This document shows, one piece after another, positions 1 through 12,286 of a stretch of DNA of 39,571 nucleotides; the stretch's first letter is position 1, and every line of letters begins with the position of its first letter. The DNA is from Hypholoma sublateritium FD-334 SS-4 (taxonomy: Eukaryota; Basidiomycota; Agaricomycetes; Agaricales; Strophariaceae). Location: contig KN817638.1 in NCBI GenBank assembly GCA_000827495.1, forward strand, positions 1-39,571. Direction: 5' to 3'. The translations under genes and the position numbers were made by a program. The notes below the pieces were generated by a model. The model was not told where the DNA came from. It made no database searches and saw only the letters and a list, made by a program, of their open reading frames with translations.

Positions 1-70
1 TTTGTAACCGTCTGTTCAGCGTCTGTTCTGGTGGCGTCAAGTGACAGAGCGGTGGAAACGGGCCGGTGTC

Positions 71-240
71 GAAGTTTTGGGGGAAATAAGGATTTTGAAG
101 GAAATAAGAATTTCGAAGGAAATAAGAGTTTTGAGTAGAATAGAAGTTTTGAGGAGAATAAGAGTTTTGAAGGAAATAAGAGTTTTGAGGAAAATAAGGG
201 CTCTGAGGAGGATAAGAATTTCAAAGGAAAATAATATAAG
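71..240. repeat. 18-bp minisatellite, degenerate
   Basis: A tandem array with a unit of about 18 bp (core gaaggaaataagagtttt) runs about nine copies with scattered substitutions. Looser copies appear near 262-290 and 325-343. Because 18 is a multiple of three, both strands stay open: the plus strand would read a six-residue EIRxLK-like repeat and the minus strand a hydrophobic repeat. I see no start context, introns or neighbouring exons that would make it a gene, so I call it a repeat. Confidence 0.75.
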
Positions 241-343
241 AATTTGATGAAGACAATAGATTTGAGGGAAATAAGAGTTTTGAATATCATCCGCCGAGTG
301 CCAATTTGCTTTGATTACAGGTTTTCTGGCCAAATAAGAGTTT

Positions 344-3300
344 TGAATTTTGTCCAACAGGGCCCCTCATATTTAATCAGGTTCCTCTTCTGTATTTCCT
401 TTCAATGACTCTCTGAAAAATGCGACATTTATATCTCCTTGTGCAATTATCTGCCTCTCACTATGAAACCCCATACAGGATACAGAAGCTTATCTATATC
501 TTTGGCTTAGGACTTCCCAGAAATTTTTAGAAAAATCAAGGGTAGAATGAGAAGGAAAATATAAGTTTTTACCTAACTACGCAGGTTTTTACTAGATACT
601 AGAAGTAACAATTATACTTCAATCATTCGGTAGAAGGGCATTGTGAAGACAATTATGATTTGATATGTTAGCTTGGTGTTAGAGACAGTAAATCTCAAGT
701 GAATCTCCGATGTGAGCTCAACCTCCGACTGCTCGAGCCGGCCAGGCACAAAGTGAAGACAGGTACTTCTAAGCAATGGATCAGGGTATCAATGTGACTC
801 AGCGCCTAATTTCGAACATCCCCATTTATTACGACTCCGCCGAACTTTTTATAGACTCGGAAGATCCAATAGAGGACATTACGCTAGTCAATCTTAATAT
901 AACCTATAAGTATGACGAGTACCACCCATGTCGCATTTGCCTAAAAACCAAATAGCAGCTTTTTAGAAAAGATCGTAGTATGACGTGTCTGGTGTTCGAA
1001 CATTGAGGTCTCTTTGCCTCATATCTTCACCTGGGCATCTTCAATAAATTAGAACTTTTTGAGGGTTGTGACACTAGCGGCAATGGCCCGAATCACATCA
1101 TTTATTTCTGCGAAACGATTGGAAAGCAATATATCAAGGGAGATTACATCAAGACTCCATTTATAAGAGAGGAGTATAGCATTGTTAGATGCTCGAGTAC
1201 GACATGTCCGACCCACCAAAGCTGTGACATATTTCAAACATTAGGCATTAGGACTGTTCTGCTCTGCTTCAACACCACCCAAAAATGATATTCTCACTAT
1301 AAAAAATATGACCTTGTAGCTGAGAGGTCTTTCTATTGATATATACTTAAATTATGGCTATATCTATGTTTCTATATAGATATAATGAGATCAGGAAATG
1401 TTTAAACACCCAATCGGTGACAGCACCCTATTACAGGGACTCAGCAGTTTACCCCATTTTCTCGACGGTTCTGGGCCCTTTTCTGCTATGAAAATATGTT
1501 TCTGATATGATTGATATCTACTTACATCTAGTTTCGGAGCATTCACCATGCAGACAAATTCACGTCAAAGATGCTCGGCGCTGACATTTTTGGCTTCATT
1601 GACACGCGTCTCAGAGTCGGCAGTTGTGATACTAAAACTGATGATTCTTGACTTCGCGACTCGGATATGTGTTCCATCCTCAAGACCTTTTCTGTATAAT
1701 TGGAACGCTCTATATACAAGGTTTTCACAAATTTCAAGGCAGAACAGGTAGCTCGTTTGATCTCAATCTGGTTTGACATTCTAAACACTGCTGGCATTCT
1801 GAGTGTTATCAAAAATATACTTACCCTTCAAGTTATTCCGTCATTAAGTTGCTCTATTTATTTCTAAGCTGAAGGTATAGACAAACTCCTGGACGAATCT
1901 GAGAGTGCATGGGAAAAAATTGTGCAAAGGAAATGCAGTTTTCAAACACCTGACATTTTCAATGGAAAGGTGAATTCGAATATTGTCGCAAACAAAGTCC
2001 CGCGAGTTGGCCGAACCACAAATTTCGTCCAACATGTCCCATGTCCCACCCCAGCCGAACCAATTAATATAGTACAGTACCACTTGCAAGCCAAATATGG
2101 AAATCCGCAGAGTAGAAGTGCCTTGATTATGAACAGCGGTGCTAACGATCTTCCGACGACTGGAATCATTTAATCGCATTCTCCGCCCACGTTATCCTAA
2201 AATTTGACATGTCATTAAGCCCAGATTATTCCAACCGCACACCTTCTCTTGAACCCTTGACCATAATACTTAAAGCCATAGCACTTTGTACTTACCGTAA
2301 TGGGAAAATTTGAATTCCCCCGTTGAAAGGTTTTTAGAGTCGAATCCCGCCTCTCGGGTGTGTGCATTTTATAGGAAAATAATGCTTTTTCACCCTTTAA
2401 AATTAGTTGAATACGTTTCGAAAGAATATAACGATATTATTTGGAAGCTCCGCGGGTTGTTTTGAAGCTGTTTTAACTTATGTTTTGTCTTGCGTGGGTA
2501 TTTACCCGCTTCTGTTCAGTAGCAGAGCTTCTAGGCTATGGTATGTCCATTCTGTCATTTACATATAACACGCGAAGTTGGGTGAGCAGACGGGGTGTTT
2601 GGGTGCTTGGATACTGGGCATGCGGGCAGTGTCGCCCGAGCCTGAGATCTCCGACTGAAGCAACGCGCTGCGCAAAGCAGACATACGTCCTGTTCGAATA
2701 CGTGGATTCTGCATCCCGCGGCGCACACCTGCGCCGTGAGAGCTTGAGCGCCGATCCGTAGGTCGCCCGTGTACGCGGCGTGCGAGGCAGCGCTGGACGA
2801 CCGTGCGGATTCAATATTGATATTCAGTGTTTTGAAGGCGGTGCAGGTAGAACGGCATCGAGTCCGATCAAGTCACCGCGGAAGGACAGGAGTGCGTGTC
2901 CATGTAGTACCGTATTGCAAGTTTGAGCGCTAAGCGTATTCTTACGTGCTGTGCAGCGTAGAGTGAGAGAATGCGCTGCTTTTGCGGAGCGCTCTCATGC
3001 TCGCAGCTCTTCGATCATGTTCATACCACACTGGATATATCTATCATAGAATCACCGTTGAGGACTCTAGATCTACGTGTCCGAGTCATAGATTTGTGCA
3101 TGAAACGGTTAGCGGATGTAAAAAGGTAATGATGGCATACCAATGGCATACCTATCATAAATACTTACTTTCTTCCACCAATTTCCACAGTGTATTGACC
3201 GGGTCTGTCTTGTGTCCGTCTGGTTATAAATGTAGGCCACTATCGACCATTGGTCGTATTCAGGTCGGCATTCGTCCTAGTAGGCCACACTGGCCAAACC

Positions 3301-3436
3301 TGGCCAAACACTGGCAGACAATGTGCATGGTGGGTCGTTCTACCGTGAGAGCATCTTGCGGCATTTGCCGCTTTTCAGTAGGAAATCAAGGTTAGAAAAA
3401 GTTCTTCGCCTCCAATACTTCATTCCTCTTCTTACC
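344..3436. other. Gene-free AT-rich region
   Basis: About 3 kb with no reading frame I can assign to a protein family and no spliceable set of exons. Open frames are short and lack coding character. A more GC-rich island lies at about 2580-2820. Short runs of the motif tggccaaac occur at about 3280-3310, just upstream of the Nop4 gene. The last few hundred bases presumably hold the Nop4 promoter and 5' UTR, but I see no clear TATA box. Confidence 0.5.
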
Positions 3437-6400
3437 ATGGATCAGCCGGTCGAAAAAAAGAAGAAGGAGAGAAAGGAACGAGAGGAGGGAGATGTATTAG
3501 CCCATGGGTGGGTGAATTTTAAAAACTACACGTTATTCTATTAACATCATCGTCAGCGCTACACTTTTTGTTTCTAATTTACCCTATTCCGCCACCTCTG
3601 TCGACCTGCAAACTCTCTTTTCCGATATCGCGCCCGTGAGGACAGCATTTGTAGTCACAGAGCAAGGCTCCGGTGTTTCCAAGGGCGTTGGATACGTCTC
3701 GTTTGCCCTCAAGGAAGATGCAGAAAGCGCCTATGAGCAACTATCGAAAGACGGAATCAATCTCGTGGGCAGGAAGTTGCGCGTACAATGGGCAGATTCC
3801 AAGGTGCGTTATTCCCTGTTAACGATATCCCAGGTTTCCTCATTCTACAAAAGCCGAAAGATCCCAAAGAAAAAGGCGAAGTAATCAAGAAAGAGGCAAA
3901 ACCCCGGCCTGCCCCCCGCCAACCCCGACTTCCTCATGACCCCCTTGCCATTCGTACCGTCGTCGTGTCTGGCCTACCCCCGGCCATCGACTCGAAAGTG
4001 CTCTGGAAGAAGATTCGAAAATACACCGGCGCGGAAAAAGTCGACTGGCCCGCGAAGGACGATGCCGGCGAAGAGGATCCTACTACCGGTGAGTTTCCAG
4101 TCCTATTCTCTCCTGATCTATGTTGTCTGACAGTCGTCTACCTGCGCAGCCCACGTTTTGTTCGTCAATCCTGGTCTCGCGAGCGACGCCGTCGCCAAGC
4201 TGCACGCACATGTATACAAGGGCTGCTTGCTCTCTGTCACTCTCAAAAAGCGCCTTGACACGCTCTCAAAGCCCGTCGCCGTCTCCAAGCGCACGGGCTC
4301 CACGACAGCTACCGTTGACATCAAAGGAAAAGCAGCCGTCGCTGCCCCGAGCCATGCCAGCCGGCTCATCGTGCGCAACATTCCGTTCAACGCGACGGAG
4401 CAGGACCTGCGTGCCATCTTCCTGCCGTATGGCCCGATCCACTCGGTGCACATCCCCCTCGACGACAAGGCGGTTGCGAAGAAGGAGGACGAGCCAGAGA
4501 GCAGCACGGCGGCCGCCTCGGCGGCTGCGTATGCCGCGGTACGCAAACCTCGGACGAAGGGGTTCGCGTTCGTGTGGATGCTAAGCCGGAAAGACGCGGA
4601 GCGCGCGATCGAGGGGTGTAACGGGATCGTATTCCGTGCGGGCACGGCGCAGACGCAGGCGCAGGCGAAACAAAAGAAAAAGAAGTTGGTCAGGCTGGAA
4701 AAGAAGGCAGCAGCGGCTGCGGACAAAAAGACGGGCGAAGAAGAGGAGGCGGTCGACGAGGAGGACGAAAACGAGGACGAGGACATGGAGAAGGAGGTTG
4801 ATGACAAGCGGGCCACGGAACGTGTAATCGCTGTTGATTGGGCATTGAGCAAGGATAAGTGGAAGGAGGAGAAAGCGAAGATCGTCGAGGATGTTGAGAT
4901 GGAGGATGCGTCTGGCTCTAGCTCGGGTGGCAGTGACGACAGCGAGGACGATGACGATGGCCTAGGCTTACACAACGGCAGCGATGGAAGTGCTGATGAC
5001 AGTGTTTCGCAAGCAGACGATAGCGACCAGGAGGAGCCGGTGAAGCCGCAATTGCCTCCCCCCGAGGAAGGAACCACACTCTTCATTCGCAACATTTCCT
5101 TTGATGCCACCGAAGACGAACTGAGGACATTGTGTGTTTCTATTCGCCCCGTTCTCCACTTTTCTAAGCGAATTCTAGATTTCGGTCGTTCGGTCCTCTA
5201 CGGTATGCGCGAATTACTATCGACCATGCCACTGGCCGCTCGCGTGGTACCGGCTTTGCATGCTTTTGGAATATCGAGGACGCAAATCGAGCCGTACAAC
5301 AGAGTGAGCTGCTACGCAGTGAGACCACCGGTCAAGCCGTCGTTGTGAGTCTTCCAGTGCTTATAGAGTGCACATATCCTTACTTTTATGTCCCCCAGCC
5401 CAAGAAAAACCCCTTCCAGCTGCCTTCTATCCTCACTCCGGATCCGTCATCGAGTCTCGCCCATAGTCTAGTTCTTCATGGTCGAACCCTGGATGTCGTT
5501 CGAGCCGTCACCCGCGACGTTGCAGGGAAACTTAAGCAGGATAACGAGAAGATGCGCGAAAAGGCGGACAAGCGCAACATGTATCTCCTTCGCGAAGGAG
5601 GTAAATTTACATTTCCCTCTGTACATGCGCCTTTTCACTGACAAATTATCCAGTCATCATGCCCAATACTCCCGCGTCGGAGAACCTGACCCCCGCCGAA
5701 ATCGAGCGTCGGACAAGCGGGTTCAACGCGCGCCGCGCCCTTCTCAAGTCAAACCCCTCCCTCTTCATCTCGACGACACGCCTCAGCGTGCGGCAGATAC
5801 CCATCTTTGTCACCGAGCGCATGCTGAAGCGCATGACGACGTACGCGCTTAAGATGTTCAACGCCGAGGTCAAGCAGGGTACACGCACCGCACTTAGTGT
5901 AGACGAGCTTGCAGACCCGCCCGCACTTGCGCCAGAGGCCGCGCCCAAGGCGGCGAAGGCTGAGGCCGATGAGGACGACGCGGAGCCAGACAAGAAGGCG
6001 AAGCGCAAGAAGTTCACCGGGCGCGACACGGGCGTAAAACAGACGAAGATCGTGCGACAAGCGGAGCGCGTCGACGCTGTGACAGGCAAGGGCCGCAGCA
6101 AGGGCTACGGATTCGTCGAGATGCACCGCCATTCGGACGCGCTGCGCTTCCTGCGCTGGGCGAACAACAACCCCGATGTGGGCCCGCTGTTCGAGACGTG
6201 GTGGAAGGATGAGCTCGAGCATCTATTGAAGATGGAACGCGCTAAGGATGAGGCAGAGCGTGATGAGGCGCGCATCAAGCGCATCAAGGAGGAGATCGAG
6301 AACGAGGCTCAGCATAGGAAGACGACGAAGGGCTCACTCATCGTCGAGTTCTCGATTGAGAATGTCCAAGTCGTGCAACGGCGCGATGCAGCGATGAAAG

Positions 6401-6695
6401 GCCAGGGCAAGTCTGCTGTGAGTCATTTACATATGCCGCGGTAGAGTCTAGGTTCTCATCAGTTGCACAGGCTCCCAGCTCCGCCAAGCCGACTGAGAGG
6501 AGACACAAGAGAGAACACGACGACATTTCAAGAGAAGAGGAATCGTCGACCAAAAAGCGACGTGTATCGTCCAAAGTGGATGAGAAACTTGCACCCGCAA
6601 CCGAACCCGACCCCGAGTCAAAACCCAATCCACTCGGTGCCCTGATCGGTAGAAAACGAAAAGAGCGCAAGGGTGGCAAGAAGGGGGGGAAATGA
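3437..6695 (+). CDS. NOP4: Nop4/RBM28-like nucleolar multi-RRM protein
   Basis: Eight exons give 963 residues: 3437-3507, 3557-3803, 3854-4088, 4150-5131, 5179-5344, 5399-5600, 5654-6417, 6471-6695. All introns are GT-AG of 47-61 bp and keep frame. Visible RRMs: RRM1 about residues 25-105 (RNP2 LFVSNL, RNP1 KGVGYVSF), RRM2 about 138-220 (degenerate), RRM3 about 256-415 (LIVRNI, KGFAFVWM), RRM4 about 493-567 (LFIRNI, RGTGFACF) and a split RRM about 677-810 (KGYGFVEM). Long acidic and lysine-rich stretches interrupt or join them. The C-terminus carries the NPLGALIGRKRK motif seen in this family, followed by a basic tail typical of nucleolar proteins. Yeast Nop4 and human RBM28 act in 60S subunit assembly and 27S pre-rRNA processing; the same role is inferred here. 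The protein is longer than yeast Nop4 (685 aa) because of the acidic insertions. It is convergent with the coiled-coil gene downstream (180-bp gap). Confidence 0.93.
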
Positions 6696-6875
6696 TGCCA
6701 CGTTGGACGATTAACGGAAATTGACCAGTACCCGTTCCTGTGTTCTACACTATAGCTAAACTCATTTTCAAATTGCCACACGGGGCGTACACGTTCTACA
6801 TATATGTTGATATATTGAACAACATAGTGTACATACTACATACTGGAGGGGTTCCTCGGTCAATTTTTGCAGCGG

Positions 6876-8516
6876 TTATGTGGGTTCTCGTTTCACTCTT
6901 GACTCCGGTGTGACTGGCATGCGTGATGGGAGGGTCGGATTTTTGCCCATCGCCGCTCCACTTTGCGTTGCTTTCGAGGTCAGACGGGACAGCTCGACAA
7001 ATGCATCCAGCAGGCTAGGAACGATAAATGGCGCACGACACTCGCGCCGCACATCCTGTATCGCGTCGTCTGCGTCCTTCCGCTTCTGCCGCTCCTCTCG
7101 CAACTCGTGCTCCAACTGGCTTATGCGCTCTTGCGCTGCTTTCAGTGCTATAGAAAGGTTCCAGCGTCGGGATGCATCGGGAAGAGATGGGGGAGGCAAG
7201 ACATACCAGTGACACTCATCTCTATTTCCCCCTTCAGGATATTGTTGTCCTTCAAGTCTAGGTCGGCAGTCCGTGTAAGTACTTGGCTCGCATTCTGCTC
7301 CTTTTCCAACTCGCTTTTAGAATGCAGCATGTGCGCCTTGAATGCTATTGATAGCTTCAAGATCTAAGCATCCAAAGTTCGACCAATACAGACTTACCAG
7401 CCGTGGTCTGCTCCAACTTGGCCTTCAGCGCTTCATTGTCCTTCGCCGCCTGAGCAGCGTCCCCTAGCCTCCCCTTCGCAAGCGCCTGTGCCTGCTGCGC
7501 ATCGAGCGATCGCAGTGCCTCGAGCGCCACTGTCTCCCGCTCGCGTTTCGCGGCCACATCCAGCTGAATGGCCTTGACCTCCTGCACGAGCTGCACCACC
7601 TTCTTGTGGCGGAGCACACGCGCTTCGAGGATTCTCATCGCCCCCGCCATCTCGTGCGTACTTCTGCCCGGCGGCGGTGCAAGTACTAACCGCCCTGCAG
7701 CAGGGAGCCCCCCTTTTTGGGCCTCTACCCAGAGGAGCCGAATGAGTTGCTCCTGCAATGGAAGTCCGCTGCCGCCCGGCGTCGGGGTGGTCATTGGTGT
7801 CGGCGGCGTACCTGCCGCAGAGGGGACCTTTCCATCTGTGGGGCGTGGGGACGCGCTGTTCAAGACGCTGCCGTTGACATCGACAGGGCGCTGAGCAGGC
7901 TGCATGTTGGCGACACCAGCCTGTTGTGGATTGGGGGTTAGCGCTGACGCACCTGCGGGGGCAGAGCCCACAGGGCGTGAGGGAAGAAGGGTCATGCTCG
8001 GCGTGGGCGTGGGCTTAGACGCGGGCGCAGGCGGTCCAACAGCCCGCGAACCGACGCTCGAAGATGCCGCTTGCACTGGGCCACCTTTGTCGCCTTCGTA
8101 GCGCAGCGCCGCTTGCATGGTGCGCGGTCGCTGGAGCACTGGGTGGGGGGCGCTTGGGGCCTGCGCTACCGCCGGTACCGAGTGGACAGAAGGATTCGGT
8201 TGCGCGGCGCGCAAGGCCAGATCGTGCGCCGTGGCGGCAGGGCGTGGAGGCAGGCTTGGGTGCGAAGTGCGCCGGGATGGTTCAGTCTCACCCGGTGCGG
8301 GAAAGCGAGAGGCATGTGTAGAGTTTGGTGGCAAGGGTTGAGGTACATAAGTGGGTTGCGGGGGGAGTTGTGGAGGGATTGCAGGTTGTTGTGAAACGTT
8401 ATGAAATCTCTTCTCTTGAATTCAGATAAATACGATAGACAGAGTGCAAATGCAACGAACCTGGGCTTCCTTGTCCTTTCCAAGGGTGAGGTGCTCTCGC
8501 TGAGGAAGAGCAGCAT
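6876..8516 (-). CDS. Unrecognised Pro/Ala-rich coiled-coil protein
   Basis: Four exons on the minus strand (8516-8461, 8407-7398, 7344-7207, 7147-6876) give 491 residues with in-frame GT-AG introns of 53, 53 and 59 bp. The first 210 or so residues are low-complexity, rich in Pro, Ala, Ser and Gln. From about residue 215 the protein becomes charged and helical with heptad-like spacing, for example a stretch rich in KAIQLDVAAKRERETVALEAL, continuing in exons 3-4 (SELEKEQNAS; ISQLEHELREERQKRKDADD). A short segment near the C-terminus (FIVPSLLDAFVELSRL) looks like an amphipathic helix. No enzymatic motif or transmembrane segment is visible. I do not recognise the family. It could be a scaffold or a nuclear regulatory protein; that is a guess. 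The first exon is the least certain part; the long second exon and the coiled-coil exons are well supported by frame. Confidence 0.7.
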
Positions 8517-10207
8517 CCGACCCTAGCGAGATCTTCTGTTTTTTGCTGGGTTGATAGGCAACTTCTGGAAACGTACGCTTTTGAGGATTGAGATCCCTAC
8601 AGTGGTATGTTCATGGTGTGTCTCGGAAGAAGCAATATACTCTCTTCGCACCTGACTTTCACCGTGCAACTGGTACTGTTGGCAAAGCTTTAAACTCTGC
8701 ATGACGTTACGCAGAGAAAAGAAGATACATGTATAGTTCTGCGCAGACTTTCTTGAATTCCCGATTCTCATTAGGCGATATTCCGCGTTGAATTTGGTTG
8801 AGAAACGGCTGTGAAAAAGATGCGCATTGGTCAACGCGTTTTGAGCTTCATAAAGCTAATGAAGAATGACATACCCCAGATTTTGGCACCGACGGCCAGA
8901 TGGATTGTATGTAGCCATATGACAAGAATGTGGTGTTCTCCCGCTTCGGATGGGGCAACCTCAGCGCTGTCAGGTCCTCCCGAAACACCCTGTCTGACTC
9001 CTGAGTCCACTTCGAGAAGTATTGGGTAGCTTTGACGCCATCATAGCGCACGAGAAGTGTTATCTCGTGGTAACCCAATCCATGGGACATGGATTATGTA
9101 TAGACCGATGGCGTATGCAGAAGAAAAGTGGCTCGTCATCGTTACGGGCGGCGAGGTGTACAAAATAATGACCATTTTGGAATCGGTTATTTTTACCAAA
9201 AGGGCCAACAATAGTACCTAAAAAAGGATATTTTCGCAGAGAAAAACTCAACTCTACAATGTCTGCATTCAGTCTGCTAGATCACCATTGTTTTCGGCTA
9301 GAAAATGTGCACAGGATAGTACATAAAACCAAGATAAAACACACCGAACAAACATCGAAGAGAATAAAATAACAGGAGCCGACGCTATTTACATAACCGG
9401 TCACCCCCCGGATGGGCTGTGGCTGCCAATCAGTAATGGGGCCATAGGACTTACGGCAGGGACTTGGTGATGTTGACGAGCATAGTAAGTAGTATTGGGC
9501 GTTGATTGGGCGCTTAACTTTGAACATACGTATTGCAAATGACATGGACCCCGGCGCACGGCGGCGCATAAGCAGAAGACATCATTCTAAAAAAAATTAA
9601 GATTTTCAAGGTAGATATTAGAAGGCGTACGGGTCAGGTAAGGATCTACTGCTTACAACAGCTCACAACCTCGCACATATCTCGCGGTGGAAGGCTCAGG
9701 GTATATGTTATGATCAAGAACTAAAAATAGATCAGGCGAAGATCTACCACTGTGCAAACGTTGCATTGTGTTGAATGAGAGTAATTGCTCCCAAAAATCC
9801 ACGCCTACTGCATATCAGTATCTTGATATGTTTGTTTGCATTGGCGACAGCCATGACCGTTTCCTTGGATTCTTTTTGGTTAGATGAATCGTGTTGTACC
9901 GTTTTCAATTGGTTTTTTTTCCAACGGGTAAAGGTCGAAGACTCCATGACCAATGCCCATCTACTTTCCGGATTTCTAAATCGGCATAGATATTTGGAGT
10001 GCATTTTAAAGGATGGCATAAGAAACGGCTGAAATTGTGATATGTGTTTCAGTACTTCGGAGTAGAATCAATAACAATAAGGCGCCGATGTAATATCCCG
10101 CATAAACTTTAACCTCCCAGCTTCTCGGTATCCATGTTAGCAATGTTTCTGGGAAGAAATGAATCCAAAAAGGGGGGCGGATACCATCAGCTGCTGAATC
10201 CGGAGAA
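8517..10207. other. Intergenic, no gene seen
   Basis: About 1.7 kb between the divergent 5' end of the coiled-coil gene and the 3' end of the secreted-protein gene. Short open frames on both strands (for example minus strand about 9090-8848) have no recognisable motif and no consistent splice partners. No tRNA, long repeat or terminal inverted repeat stands out. Confidence 0.45.
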
Positions 10208-11051
10208 TCAGAGAGAAAGTTGACTTGTTTCGTGATCAGATTTGGCTCGTCGCTCAGGAGGAGCTCGGACTCACTCAACAAAGAAATTGGCCCCTTGGAA
10301 AGTTCCTTTGCAGCTACCTTGCTGAGTGCCACAAGTGTCAAACGTTTGGAGAGCAGCAGCTCCCTAACCGATTGTGAGTACTAAATAACATTGAAAATTT
10401 CAATTGAAAAACATACCATGTCGCTGAAGCAGTATTGAATTGTGTCTGTGACACTCGGGCTGAATGCTCCATATTCACAGCTTTGGAGGATGAAGGCGAC
10501 GCCCTGGTTAGGAGGAATAGTGAAAGTACCCGCTGCATTACATCTGATAAGAATAATTTCGGAGTATTGAGATGCAGAGTGTCGTACGGTTGTTCATCAA
10601 AGAATTTGCGAGAGAGGTACAGTCCGAAGCCCTGATAGTCTGAGTGACGGCAGAACAGCCGTTGAAGAAACCTAAGAATCAATTAATTCTATGAATCTGA
10701 TGACTTTGAAATCGATCGTATGATGCTCACACGGAATACCGCATATGCAGTTAGCTTGAGTACACTGAGAAGCAGCTCTTTCCAAGTTCATATAGGTGTG
10801 TCTTGCTTGGGGAGGCTCTCTTCTCACTGGGGTCGTGTCGACATTGGAACAATTAAATGTTTCCATTGTAACCACATGTCCAGATGCCAATGTAAGAGGC
10901 TTGGATTCGAGGACATGCTTGTCTATGCATTCTCTGGCATGGCCTACGTGATATAATTGAGCGACGCGTATAGCAGTTAATTAAACTGGTGGTCACCTAA
11001 GCCAACGGCGCACGCAGCCAACACGAAAGAGAAAATAATCTTTGTGTGCAT
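10208..11051 (-). CDS. Small secreted 12-cysteine protein, copy 1
   Basis: Six exons (11051-10997, 10943-10731, 10671-10588, 10532-10417, 10363-10275, 10223-10208) give 190 residues. The start has a classic signal peptide (MHTKIIFSFVLAACAVGL). The mature part has 12 cysteines, including CICGIPC, GVAFILQSC, a YCFSDM box and CGTQQGSCKGTF, ending FFVDQLSL. The last exon is only 16 nt. The model is strongly supported by the paralogue at 27238-28101: exon lengths match (55, 213, 84, 116, 89/92, 16 nt), intron phases match, and all 12 cysteines align. Several introns contain stops, so the gene is easy to miss. No known family is recognised. Secretion to the cell surface or apoplast, with up to six disulfides, is inferred. 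A host-interaction, cell-wall or housekeeping extracellular role cannot be told apart. Confidence 0.85.
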
Positions 11052-11129
11052 AGTCGCAGTGTACTTGAGATACGGATGATACGCGTCGCTAGTGAATAGG
11101 ATGCTGACAATGAGCGGAAAAACGCAAGT

Positions 11130-11137
11130 CTTTATAC
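11130..11137 (-). promoter_or_regulatory. TATA-like box of secreted-protein gene
   Basis: The minus-strand sequence gtataaag lies about 80 bp upstream of the start codon at 11051. Its spacing is plausible for a fungal TATA box. Assigned from motif and position only. Confidence 0.45.
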
Positions 11138-12286
11138 CTGCTCTGCACCAGAGATTCGGTCTTGACAGTTATCCGCCGTAGGTAAAAATACATTATGACA
11201 TGTGAGAAGAGACAGGCGCCTGAGAAGCCATCATTCGAAAATCCTCAATTTGAATTTCGCTTTGACAGAGACAAGACAGACAGGCGTAGGGCGTACGGAC
11301 CGGACGATGACCGAAGAGTAGCGATGTGATTATTTTTCCCAGGTTGCAAGGTACTCCATGGGCTACTTAGAGGAAAATCTTATTGTTCCACGACATCCTC
11401 ACATTTCACAGGCAGCACCTGTAGTATGTACAGAACTTGTGACTTATAGCTGTGCGGTCCAGTACTGGTCTAATTCTAAGTCAGCTCCAGGATCTCTCTG
11501 ACTCGATGCTGCAGGATTGCTTAAACAGATTTATCCCAACGATGCGATCCAACTGGAAATCAAAGGTTCTTGCTCTTCCTAACGGTGCTGAAGTTCACTA
11601 AGAAATACCGATTCTTATCACTCAAGTCCGTCTCCGCAGCAGGAATCGTTTCCTCATTTGTTAAAAATTATCCGCGCTGTTGTACAGTAGCGAAACATGG
11701 TAATGACATTGGGTCGACTGGCATAGCGCCGCTGTTATCACCCTACTTACGTTGCCAACGCCGTTAGCGTGCGTATCTCTCTAAATCAGTGTGAACAACA
11801 GGTCGCAAGTTTTAAGTGAGACCTGATGGAGAAAACACGATGTGCACGTTGCACTGGCAGTGGGTTTGAAGTTCATGGTGAGTTACGAGTAAGCCTCAGT
11901 CCAACGGAGATAAGACTCCTGTCAATGACTACTGTCGCCCCGTTTCTCTGAAGTAGCACTGGTGTTGACAAGACTACCCCAAGGGTCTTAGAGTATTTTC
12001 CAACGTTCCGAAGCCACCGGTGACCGCAGGCGCGTCATGCACGCCAGCGCAACATGTATAACTCGATGTGAGCGCTGAGAAGCTCCATTTATTAGGATGA
12101 TAATTTTCGGGATTACTCTTACATGTTTGAAGCGCCAGTTTGTCAAATATACAATCACATCTGGCCAAGATCAAAATTGAATGGAAAACGCGCCCAAGAC
12201 GCGCCGGTCTAGGCTCGTCCCCAGCCGATTCTCCGAACACATATTACATAATGTGCACACGTGCTGCAAGCAGTTCGGAGAACCGG
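11138..12286. other. Intergenic, no gene seen
   Basis: About 1.1 kb between the secreted-protein promoter and the left arm of the inverted-repeat element. Open frames are short and unrecognised. The minus-strand frame 12240-11974 overlaps unrelated DNA and lacks splice partners. Confidence 0.4.

Noticed and set aside
2330..2365. tRNA 3'-half-like stretch (gagtcgaatcccgcc)
   Set aside because: No matching 5' half or cloverleaf upstream.
2480..2814. Overlapping open frames on both strands in a GC-rich patch
   Set aside because: No recognisable domain and no splice partners; base composition explains the open frames.
4118..5110. Long minus-strand open frame antisense to Nop4 exon 4
   Set aside because: Serine-rich shadow of the GC-rich sense codons; the sense strand has clear RRM motifs and splice sites.
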